A stretch of 64,000 nt of DNA, from contig CATQJL010000223.1 in the NCBI GenBank assembly GCA_958299035.1, forward strand, positions 76,029,600-76,093,599, given 5' to 3'. Made by a program: the position numbers and the translations under genes. Below, piece after piece: positions 12,645 through 23,800 of the stretch. Origin of the DNA: Cylicocyclus nassatus (taxonomy: Eukaryota > Nematoda > Chromadorea > Rhabditida > Strongylidae). Every line of letters begins with the position of its first letter. Within the stretch, counting starts at the first letter, position 1. The notes below the pieces were generated by a model that was not told where the DNA came from, did no database searches, and worked only from the letters and a program-made list of their open reading frames with translations.

Positions 12645-13020
12645 CATAGTGTTAGTGGCGTACCGAGGGGGAGGCGCCCCCCCCCCCGAGAACGTGTCGA
12701 GAAATTTTTGAGTTACTTACATGGGTTATAAAATTGTGCAAATGACTTGTTTGCACTTGTAAATAATTAAAATAATTTTTAAAATTTTTTAAAAATTCAT
12801 TTTAGCCTTATAAAAAATTTTGTTTCTGAGGCGTGGCTGACTTCAGATTTTAGGAGTCGGAGACCCGCAAAATTTTTTAGAAACACCCCACAACCCCCAA
12901 CAAAAATTTTTTTTCGGAGTGCGCAGCTAACGCCACGCACCTTCATTAGAAAAAATTTTTTGAAGCAGTGGTATCAACGCAGAGTACTACCGAAATCCTG
13001 GGTACGCCACTGCATAGTGT
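12645..13020. mobile_element. hAT-like non-autonomous element with 8-bp TSD
   Basis: The ends are TAGTGGCGTACC (12653-12664) and GGTACGCCACTG (13001-13012), a TIR typical of hAT elements. They are flanked by perfect 8-bp direct repeats CATAGTGT (12645-12652, 13013-13020). A 12-C run lies next to the left TIR. It contains no transposase. The right subterminal part holds the 25-nt adapter match at 12963-12987. Confidence 0.8.
12963..12987 (+). other. Exact match to the SMART cDNA/amplification adapter
   Basis: The 25 bases beginning AAGCAGTGGTATC and ending GCAGAGTAC equal the universal SMART PCR primer as I know it. A chance 25-mer match is extremely unlikely. It most probably marks an untrimmed adapter or chimeric read in the assembly, not native DNA. 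Confidence 0.85.
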
Positions 13021-13141
13021 ATGTGGATTAATGAAATGCCGTATCTTCTGTACATTTAAAATATGCTTACAATGAGCTATGGACAGTTGGAATATTGCCA
13101 AATCGCGTCTCGAAGTCGCGTGAAGTATGCTCGGCCCTTTA

Positions 13142-16040
13142 TTCTGCTAGAAAAGACTTGAGTTCATAACGTATCAGAGTTATGCTAAGACTTGCGGGTT
13201 TTTTCCCATATATTCTCAGTGCAAAAAAATGTATTTCATTTCTTTGAGGTGTTGGAATAAAATAACTTGAAACATTCACCATACTGGCATATGTAAAATA
13301 GGTTGAAGACAAATGGTTTTACATATCATTCATAATTGTTTTAAAGTGAATTTTCCGGCGCCAGCAGAAAACTCACTGAACTTTTCATGGATTAAAAAGT
13401 TTTTACTGCATTAGACATGAAATGGCTCGTTGTTGAAAAGTTATTTGAATAATTCATATTCGGTGAAGTTGCATAGTTTGTTAGGGGGGGGGGGGAAAGA
13501 AGATCTAACCCTCTTTAGTCGTATATTCGATAAGTTCAGTTTTGTGCTCTCGGGGCAAAAAATAGCAATTTGATCTCTGCTTGGCACATGGCCAAATTGG
13601 ATACTTTTCCGGCTTTTTCTCCGAAAGACTCGTTTCAGGATGCAAATTCAACTCAAGCGGTTGTTACGCACTTATCGAGGGTCATTAGGAGCGGCGAAAG
13701 GATACGGGGCGATCAAAGGGCGGGCGAGGGGGGGAGGGGGGGAGGGAGGGGTGACAAGTTGAACACTCACTGATTTTTATAAGACCTAATATCTACTGAT
13801 GTATGTGGCACTTGCTAAGTGCTATCTGATTAATTGCTAGAAGAACCATGACACTTTTTGCACTAAGATGCACTTAGCCCTAAGGCAAAGCCCCGAGGGG
13901 AAGAACATGGCAAGTGGGGGGGGGGGGGAGGTTAAAAAGAGGACCAGCATAATGTACATTCATAATTCATCATAACATGAACAAGTACACTCGGTATCTT
14001 TTGCTCTGGTTAAAAATAACCAGGGGTGATCATAACATGTGATAAGTACACTTACGTGCTCGATGTCTAGTAACGATCGAAATTATTTTCTGGAAGAAGG
14101 GAGGGGGGGGGGGGGAATCAGAGATAACGAATAATTATGAATGAAGATTTTTCAGATAGATCTAGAGTTGCCTGAGAAACTTGTTTTCAGAATTTGTGTA
14201 AAAATAGATTAATATATGATACTTACCACTGAAAAATATTACGAATATCAATTCCGAAATTTTGAATTGATTATACTATAAATTACATCAAAAAAAGTAA
14301 ACACAATTAGCGCATACCAGGGCTTTTGCGTCGGAGAGTACAGAGCAAAAGGAGATGCGCAGCCAGCGATAGCCGCGTCGCAGCGGTGGCCGCGATTTGC
14401 ACATTCTCTGCGTCTTTGATCTTACTATGACTTTACTGTCGGCTTATATTAAAGAGTTTTGCTTACTGTGGAACGAAAAGATGCATTTTTCAAACTATCA
14501 CATATATCAGCGTTACTGACATTGCATATACTTCGTCAACCAATCGCGCTTCTCTACAATGCCTGCCGCACCGCGTCCGCTTTGCGTAGCGTTTGCAACA
14601 CGTCTGTGCCAAACTTATTTTTGACTAACCGTCAAATTTTGTGTGTGACTAGAGTACGCACACACTTGCATGAATCTTTCAGCCTACGAGGACCTAGAAA
14701 TTCTGACAGATTCCAATATGCGCTTGCGCAAACGCTTCGCAAGCTGATGCGCTGCGTATGCGCCGCTTCTGCATTCTTCAGAAAAAAAAAAGACATTTCC
14801 AGTCATTTTCGATGTTGAAATAATTTGGAAAACTTCAAAATCGTTTTTAAATCTTGAATTATTTGCGTTTTACGAGTTTCTAAACAAGGGGATTCTCGTT
14901 CTTATCGCATCCTTCAAAAAAATTTCAACTTTCTGCATTTACTTAGTAATTCGAAAAATTATCGGTTATTTTTTATATATCTAATTAATTGCAAGAGGTT
15001 CCAGCTCTTTGTAACTAGCATCTCACAAGATTACACAATTTTCTCATGCAATATCAGCTGTTTGGCTATGAAATATCGAGACCAGAGGATGGCAGAAAAA
15101 AATAAATTTTCAATCTTACTTGTGTGGTCCACATGAACATTTGCTGTACCAAATAGACCAATCAGAAAAACGAAACCTATGGTCTGCAATTTTTTTTCTC
15201 TAGATCTTTGCATTTCTTTTATCTGGAAGTTGAGAGGTGTAGTCAGGTAGACATTGAACTTTTGCAGACTTTTACCGTGATTTTTGAATTTTAAAAATTT
15301 CCAACATGTCCAAAAATGCTGGTGAGTAAAGTAGGTTTTTTTTTTCAAGATCTTCAACTTACATATCAATCTGACAGTTGGCCATATGTCACATTGTTGT
15401 TGATGAGCTTACTCTAAGCTGTCAAAATTCTGAAAGACCAAGATATGTGTCTGTAAATAAGCTGCCACTTTTACGAACCTATAAATAAGACATTTGTTTT
15501 CTGAGAAAATTCGTAGTGGTGATTGGGGGGGGGGGGGAGGGGAGGAGAGACATCCCTCTCATTTGGCACTTGTATAAAAGTTTTTATATACTTTTTCGAA
15601 GCAAAATTGTGAAACATCGGTTCACTTGTCAAACGAGAACGTTCCTCCCTCCTCTAGGATGAGGATCCTGCTGTTGAGTTTTTTTTTGAGGAAATTTTGG
15701 AGAGGGGGGGGGGGTAGAGGGAGGTGATCTAGACAGTTTGACTGGATTTCTACAGTTTACCATAGCTCAACTTTTTGGGCCCCGATATCCCGCACTAATT
15801 GGGAACAATCCCCCCTCCCCCATTTTTGACCTCGCATTCTTCTAAGAACAGGGCAAGAGAACAGGTCTGAATTGAAGCGGTCTTGGAACCATTTTGCCCA
15901 ATTTTCCGAAACAAAAACTCATTGGCCACCGACCCCCCCCCCCCCCCGTTGAGTCTTGCAAAAAAAATTTCAGAAAAAAGGCATACCTAAATTTGAAGCA
16001 TAAACAACAAACTATGTACAATCTTTGAAGAAGAATTCTT
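13142..16040. other. Noncoding stretch rich in poly-G/C tracts
   Basis: It holds runs of 11-15 G or C at 13484, 13916, 14103, 15525, 15704 and 15933, and a G-rich segment at 13717-13752. A GC-rich part at 14317-14760 has short inverted repeats and may be a degraded MITE. No gene is supported. Confidence 0.4.
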
Positions 16041-16422
16041 TAAGGGCTGGGCATACTCACGCAATTTCACGAACATGATAAGTCTTCAATTCCTTAGAAA
16101 AACGTAAACAAATCAATAAATCGATAGAAGGACCCAACGAATCGCCGCAAAAAGTAGCCTATCATCTGCGCAAGGGTCGAACACATATGTGTGCAAAGTT
16201 TCAGCTGAATCGGTTGAGTGGCGCGCGTTTCTATAACGCACATACCCTCCAAACTGACAATTTTTGAGTTTTATATATATATATAGATTATGTATTACTT
16301 ACGTGGATTAATAAACTGCCTTATCTTCCGCACATTCAGAAACCTCTTACAGTGAGTTACGGAAGTTGGAGTATTGCCAAACCGCGTCGCAAGTGATTCG
16401 CGTGAAGTATGCCCGACCCTAA
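16041..16422. mobile_element. PIF/Harbinger-like MITE interrupted by an RTE-like tail
   Basis: It runs from GGGCTGGGCATACTCACGC (16044) to GTATGCCCGACCC (16419), with TAA on both sides (16041-16043, 16420-16422). The TIR is related to that at 12554. A 3' non-LTR fragment sits inside at 16109-16290. Confidence 0.65.
16109..16290 (+). repeat. Non-LTR (RTE-like) 3' fragment, copy 1
   Basis: It runs from AATCAATAAATCGATAGAAGG to the tail TTTTGAGTTTTATATATATATATAGAT. It contains the phrase AAGTTTCAGCTGAATCGGTT followed by TTCTATAACG, a layout seen at 3' ends of many animal RTE-type elements. It is nearly identical to 54862-55040. Confidence 0.6.
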
Positions 16423-16625
16423 AGCCTCAAGCAGAGTTTACGCGATTTGATCGTCGCGCTTCAATCGCGACAAGGATAACTGTTACGAGTTGCATGCCGA
16501 CCAGCTTGCATTTCGATTGTGATACTTTTCCAGCCCGAAATTTTTGGATGAAAAATGAAAATGAATGGAAATCGCAGCGATTGAATCGCGACGATCAAAC
16601 CGCGTGAACTCTGTCCCAGGCCTAA
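16420..16625. mobile_element. Short PIF/Harbinger-like MITE, second family
   Basis: The left arm starts AGCCTCAAGCAGAGTTTACG (16423). The right arm ends ACTCTGTCCCAGGCC (16622). TAA flanks both sides (16420-16422, 16623-16625). The inner TIR reads TTTGATCGTCGCG in both arms. It shares its left TAA with the right TAA of the preceding element. Confidence 0.65.
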
Positions 16626-19600
16626 GACTATATACTTCGAAAACCGGATACATGCCTAACTCCCCCTCCTCTATCTCCCTCGCTGGAATCTTTCATTGTT
16701 CATATCTTTCGCACAAAAATCTACATCACCATTGAAGGACGTCCCCCATTAGTTGTCTGCAAACAAAAAGTTGTGCAAGAGCGCGTCGTCGTTGCAACTC
16801 TGACGATAAGATTTTCAAAGTGTGCAAACTTTATTTAAAGTTTTCTCTTCATCTTTATGAAAAAAATTATTTGGAATTCAACTTGAAAAGGCAGTGTCAT
16901 CTGGACATCTGGAATGCTCGCGAAATTTTGACCCGTACCGTATCCACAACTGTGTCAGTGCGGTACTTGAGTACGGTAGTGGGCGTGAGTATAAAGTTGG
17001 TTTTCTCAACCACGGATAAGTGCTATGGGCTGCAGCCTGTTTAATGGCTCAACTACGGCCTTACAATCATATTCTGCATAAAAGGCCAAGTAATTAGATT
17101 CAGCTTTACAGTACCCTTAATAGCATAAAAGCTTTACGAGGGTAAATTCTGCATCTCAAATGACCATTTTCATCTAATTACAGCAAATAAACAGCTTTAT
17201 CGTGTTCTATTGGTTTTATCACTCCCTGCCTTCATATTTTGCTTGTTGTAGGGTCATTTTTAATGCGGACAAAAAGCGTAATGGATGAATTACGAGCAGC
17301 ATGTGGTATCGCGCCAAGCACCAATAATCAAATCTATCACTCATGATTGGAGTGATTTGTCAAAGAGGCACGGCCACATTGCTTACAGAAATACCTGGCG
17401 TTGGAAAAGGACCAGAGGAAGGCCGGGGGGGGGGGGGGGAGGAGGGGGTTGAGAATTGCATAGTTGAGTAACAAAAAACTAAGATGTTGACTCAAATTCC
17501 TTAAACGGGGGGAAGAAAATGTACGAAAGCAACACTTATCATTGATACAAAGAAAAACGTATTATTTTCCCCTTGTTTTTTTTGTCTTTTTTTCAAATTT
17601 CTGCAATTTTTACCCCCTTCTTTTAGACGGATTTTCTTTCTGGACCTCTTCGGGACTCCTCAGTACGGAAATATGGTCTGGATTAATTTGGATGAAAGAT
17701 TTTTCAAGAAATCTTAAAAATTCATTTTGTATATTGTTAGTTTTCTTTAGATGAAAAAAGAATGAACTAGTTCTAACAGTTTGTTCTTATCGTGTTATCA
17801 TTTTAGAATTTCATTTGTCACTGCAAACGCTTAGCCCCCCCCCCTCCTCCTACCCAACATGCAAAAAATAAAATTGTTATGGAATCCGTAAGTGTAAATT
17901 TTACCCCAATTCTGGCTGTAGCGATGACCTTGCACTTTGGGATTTCTTGAGTGTACGCCTGATCAAAAAAGTCTCGCTTCTTAACTCTCCTCCCCTCCAC
18001 TCCCCCCCCCCCCCCTCCGCTTCTACTCCTCTACGTCCTTCCGCTCTTGGTCTCAGTTTTTCAGCCTATTTTTGTATTTTTTCCCCAAAAGCCTCACTTG
18101 ACATCGGTTATAAACATTAAGGAAAAGCATAGATGCTAGCATTATATGGTCCCGGTAATGTAGAAATTATTTCCGAACTACTGGAAACAAAAATCTAGAA
18201 ATATTTAAATATCAAGGAGAAAAAGAAACATCTCTATGAAATTTAAGAACTTTAAATTCGATTTGATAAGACAGTATGCAAAATTTGAAATTTATTCTCT
18301 GGTATCTATCAGCTCTGAACGAATTTTATGCATTGACAAGGGTTTAGAGTGAAAAGCGTGAAGGGATGCGCGACAGCCAATGATAGAGGAGTACGCTATT
18401 GAACCCCTATTGGCTGCTGCGCTTCTCGAAACGCTTCTGATATTGTATGAAAGACAAGAAGATTGAGCCTGAAGCGTTTTCCTTCGCCATCATTGTACAG
18501 CAGTTTCGATCACTAAATTTTATAGAGACCAAAAATTTCCATCACCTAAACAGAATCCAGCGTTTTTTGTTTTCCTGGAGTTGCTGAAAAAAATGAAGCA
18601 CTCGAAATTTTGGTTAAAATGAGGGATAAATAATCTAAATAACCATATCTTACCAAAATAGTACGTCCTTCTATAGCGATAAGTCATGTTCAAGAAAAAT
18701 GTGTAAAAAATTGTGTAAAAAATATGAAAAAAGAAAAATGTAAAAAAAGAAAAAAAAATGTGTAATGTACTAGAATGAGAAAACTTTGGAATTTTTCGGT
18801 TGAGGAAACCTTTGAAAATTTTGTAAGCTCCCGATATGTTACTGCTGCCACTTGGGAGCAGAAGCAAAAGAAAACTTGTTTTATTTTTGTTAGAATTGAT
18901 GAGTATTTATTTTTACATGACTTTGACAAATTCAAAAGAATTGAAATGCGACTCAAAATCAGTTGATCCCATATCTTCTCTTCTCTCCTTATTGTTATTT
19001 CCAATTTTCAATATTTTTAGTGATTCTAAGTTTCTAAGTTTCCAAGCTTTACTCTTTCGAAATAAACTTTGAAAGTATATATATGAAAATAATGATAAGT
19101 GATTGTATAGGTCTGAAAATTGAAACTGTAAAAGATTCTCAGGTTCTTCTCTCTTTTGAGCCGATATTTTCCCAAATTTGAGTTATCAAAATCCTATAAA
19201 AGTACAAAGACCACTATGATTATGTTCTGCAAGATATCCCGATGAGCTCTCATCGTGGCTGTCAATTTATCAAATCGAAATTTCACCACGCTGTAATATA
19301 GCTGAAGGTGCGAGATATACGAGGGCACACCGTCTGTTCCATCATCATTGGTATGTGCTCGAGCAATCGAACTTATGACAGCAATCTATCTACCAAGAAT
19401 AGGGACTGGCTAGTAGACTGGAAGTACACATAAACATCGAAAATGGGGTGAACCCTGAAAAGTTTATCCTCCCCCCCCCGCCTCCTCCCCACCTCTCGCC
19501 CGCGAAAAGAAACCTGTGGTAAGAACCAATAGTAAAATTGAGGCTTGATAACATTTTCTCGTGAGACTAGGAAAAATTGCGAAACCTTGTGACCCCCCCC

Positions 19601-20562
19601 CCCTCCACCTTCTCTCCGGTGCGAGCAAAAACTTGTGTTTGAGATTCAACGCAAATTAATTTGAAAGTCTGAAAATGAAAATTTTTGAAAAATCAGCTTA
19701 ATTAAATGATGCTCAAATTCAAAAACCCACCCCTTTCGCATTCCCATGCAAATTGATTTTTTTGTTGCATTCAAGACTTGCATAGATTGTTCATAGGCGC
19801 TGCTTCTCATAATTTTTGCGGTTTTCCAGCCCCTAAAACCTAAAAAAAGGTTGATTTAAATTTTCAAAAAATTTTGAAAATTATTTTAGTTATTTATAAA
19901 TATAAACAAGTCATTTGTACATTTTTAGACACATTCCATAGTTACAACTGTAACTGTGTCTATTGCTCACAGTAATTCAAGCAAATGTTGCTTAATCTAG
20001 CCAACATCTCCAAATGAGTTTCTGTCAGGGCACTAAAAATATTACAAAAACCATTTTTTCTACATTTCTAAATATTAGCTGAGACAGTTATCTGTCTTTC
20101 AATCAAGAAATTTCTGCGCTGTACTACAAAATGTAAATTCATCAAGAGTTTATAAAAGTTAATTTACTGAAGAGATTACAATTTTCGTTTCAAGCAAGAA
20201 TAACGGCGCTCTTCCAAAAAATAATACCTTTTGCCAAGAAGGGTAGACGGAGTTTTTTTAGATTGTTATGACGTCATCTAAATAGTTTTGAAAGACTCAG
20301 AATAAGTAAAAATATTACACAAAGATCATATCCACCAGTCAGCTCCATTATTGCAACAGAATTTATCAGAAGGTTTTTTTTTGGTAAAATCGGTCTATCC
20401 ACATTGGCGCAGTTCCCGCCAAATCGCGTCGCGACCGCACGCGTTGAATCGCAGAAGAGGAAGTTTTGATAAGCGCATATATCCCCTTGAATCATCCTTT
20501 AGCATATATCTCCTTGAGCTACCCTCTTCGCTTGTAAATGAAGGGGGATTCGCGTCTAAACG
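16626..20562. other. AT-rich noncoding stretch with one small foldback
   Basis: A small inverted repeat lies at 18354-18437 (AAGCGTGAAGG to AAACGCTT, with GCCAATGATAG/CTATTGGC inside). A 15-G tract lies at 17425-17439 and a 14-C tract at 18002-18015. No supported exon was found. Confidence 0.4.
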
Positions 20563-20711
20563 AAGGTTGGAGGGTAGGGGAACGAAAGCCGCCAGTTTGG
20601 GCCGCGTCCGCGGACTACTGGTCCTGGAACGACATGCAACAACACTGCAATAGGATCAGTTGGCCGCAAAAGCGGTTCAAACTGGCGGCCTTTGTTCCCT
20701 AAACCAAGGGT
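20563..20711. mobile_element. Foldback MITE
   Basis: GGTTGGAGGGTAGGGGAACG plus AAAGCCGCCAGTTTG on the left is inverted on the right as CAAACTGGCGGCC then TTTGTTCCCTAAACCAAGGG. It is ~150 bp with arms ~35 bp and no coding capacity. Confidence 0.6.
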
Positions 20712-20863
20712 GGACTGTGCAAACTTTGGGCGGGAAAGATGAGCGAGAGAGCAACTATAAACGCAACCGGATATTTTCCTTCGATACTTGAACACAAAAG
20801 CTCTTATGAGACATATTAAGATATCACTTGCTTGTTTCCAAATTTATAAATTGTATTTTTTAG

Positions 20864-23800
20864 AAAGCTGAACAAAAAGAGAAAGAAAAACGGCAACGTG
20901 AACGACTACGAAGTCTTGAACTTCAACGTGATAAACTACATAAAGCAGCATGGTAAGTTTTCTTTTTCCAATTCGGTCTCTTTAACATCTCAAAGAGCAG
21001 CAAAAGCTTTTAGAAATAAATCAAGTCGCTTTTCTAGACCAGATGAGAACATGACAGTTGTTGTGTAAGCTGTCATCGACGAATCGCTTAACATTTATCA
21101 GAACATTTGGCGCAAAACATAGCTGAGCTCTAGCTTTTGTAAGAAAAAATTCTTGCATGACTGAGCATCAATTTGATGGAAAGAGAAATTATCATAAAAA
21201 CAAAAAAGTTCGTAAAATTTCTTAGAATAATACAACTATATTGGATTTTTGAGGTAAGAAAAAGTTTTAGATGAAAAAAAAAACAAACAGTTTACACCTG
21301 TAATTTAAATAATTGGCTTTTGGTTCATTATAAAAGTCATTTATAAAGTTTCAATATTTATCATTTTTTCTAATAACGCAAACTCTGGCAGCTAGATTCG
21401 TATCAACTTTGCATTTCCTACCTATTAGGATGTGAATGGCGAAAAACCTACTATAAACATGGTCTCAGCCCTCGAAACCAATCGTTCATAAAAAACGGCC
21501 CTTTCGCTCCGCTACAGTATACCATGTTACTATGATTCCGGCTTCTGTGGTAAAACGTAACTGTTACGGTGTTAACTTACAGAGTTTCAGAGGTTTAAAA
21601 TGCGAAGGTGGCGCTTGATTTGATTTGCGTTTGATTACGGTAGCATACTGTATTTACGTGCAAAAAGGTCTATACCTATTAACTCTTCAGCATTTTCGGT
21701 ATTACTTCAGATAGCGTCTTAAAATGCTAGAAAAAATCCTCATCTTTTGCAACTTTTTTAGTTTCCCATTCATGAAGTATCAATAACCAAACCTTAAAAT
21801 CAGCGTAAATTTCAGATTCAACTCACATTTCATGCTTTTTTACACTTCTTGTATAGCTTGCAATGTAATTGCTCGAGCGAATTCGCTCTAATTCAACATC
21901 CGTACATTGACCTTTGAAGTATGGAACTAAACAATTTGTAAGAAGATTTTCTTTTCAAAAAGTCTGCATTCATTTGTACTGAAGAAAATTTTTTTCTGAA
22001 CATGCTGTCATGCGAAAATTCTACTCAGAAAACTTTTTCTGACATTTTCGCTGGAATTTTTACACTTTTACGCTATTTTTTCTCGCACAAATTATTTTCC
22101 ATACAATCGCCCATTTTCCTCAACCTCAAGATATGTATATTTATAAAATCTCTTCATTTCTGTGAGTTAGGTATAGCAGACAATTCAATTAGGAAATCTG
22201 CAGCGCCCCATTGAGAGTAGCCATTGAGAAACGAAGTGAATTTACGGATCTTAGCAAATTTTACATTGTGAAGCCACTTTTAGCGCTGAGATTTTTCTCT
22301 ATGAAATATTTGCAAAGAGTTATTTTGAGATTTGCTACGCAACGAGCGACAATGGCCTCTGGGGATAAAAGACTTTGCAGCCAACATCACTAACATTGAT
22401 AAAGTGAGCGCTTGACCGCTTTTCATGCGTGCTTCCATGGTGGCCGATGAGCGGGGACAAAAGGGGGGGGGGGGAGGGAGATGGTGCAACAAAACCGAAA
22501 TTTTTCATTTCCATATCTGGAGGATTGGAACTATAACTTAGTGAGGTAATTGGTCACTTAAATTATCAAATCCATTTCTCAAATAAATATTAGGTCATTC
22601 CGAAAGTAATTTCGCTTTTTTCAAACGGGCGCCACATCTGATGTAACAAAGGTTCTAGGCGTTCTTGGTAGCATCCGATGCAGCATTTCATTCTCTTTCT
22701 AAAGTTTATGAAATTGCTGCAAAACAGTCAATGAGCTTTCAGAAAATAACCAAAATCTGCGACCCATGCTTTTTGAGATGGTCAAGTTTCACGATTTTTT
22801 AAACCTTTCATATCAATAATCAAAAAGAGTTCAAGCGACGGTTCGATAGAGCAAACCTCATAGAATACAGTGCAACTTTTTTCTCTTTTCCATAGCTTGT
22901 CATACATTTTTAACAGAATTTTAACTGATGCTAGCGATTTCCATACTTGGACAGCTAAATCCTAGTAGAACATCAAACCTTGAGCAGCTCGGGTGTCATT
23001 CGATGCAGCTTTTCCTCCTCTTTCTAATGGGTGTTTTTTGTTTCCGATTCGTTTAGTTTCCGGGGATAAAATCATCATAACTCATTTTTTTAGGGAGCCC
23101 CAGGCTGTACCCGAAAAACTCGAAATTTGATATTTCGAACCCGTAAACCCTCACTTACTTTGTAAAATCAATGCTAACTCATAGTGCCATCTTGGTAGTC
23201 TCAAATTCCGAAAAATTACAATGTTTGATGCCATTGTGGTTGAAGGGGGCCTGCCAAAATTCGATGGCTCTGCTAAAAAATCTTTTAAAAAATTACGGCG
23301 AGATACGAGAAAGAGAAAAAAGTAGCACTGTATTCTATAAGCTTCGCTCTATCGAATTTTCACTTGAACTCTTTCTGATTATTGATATGAAAGGTTTAAA
23401 AAATCGTGAAACTTGACCATCTCAAAAAGCATGGGTCGCAGATTTTGGTTATTTTCTGAAAGTTTATTGACTGTTTTGCAGCAATTTCATAAGCGTTAGA
23501 AAGAGAATGAAATGCTGCATCGGATGCTACCAAGAACGCCTAGAAACCTTTGTTACATCAGATGTGGCGCCCGTTTGAAAAAAGCGAAATTACTTTCGGA
23601 ATGACCTAATATAAGCGGGCGGAAGGGGCTAGGGCAAGATGTTGGATGTTTCCGTAATAGAGTAAAGTGACTAAATAAAAATGCACTCGAAAAATGTTGA
23701 CAGGTTCATTGATTTTTTGCCCAGAATTCTTTTTTCTGCCATTGGTTTCCATTATTTCCACAGACAAAAATAAAGCCAATCAATATTTTGTTGTTGAAAT

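Larger units (their letters stand above)
12551..13141. mobile_element. PIF/Harbinger-like MITE with a nested hAT-like element
   Basis: The TIRs start AGGGCCGGGCACACTTCACG (12554) and end at GGCCCT (13138). They are flanked by TTA on both sides (12551-12553, 13139-13141), the TWA duplication typical of PIF/Harbinger. The arms are ~45 bp. The interior is interrupted by the hAT-like element at 12653-13012. Confidence 0.75.

Noticed and set aside
14459..14818. 119-codon ORF with a TTTCAG acceptor at 14676
   Set aside because: No partner donor in phase, and the GC-rich part has inverted repeats suggesting a degraded MITE.
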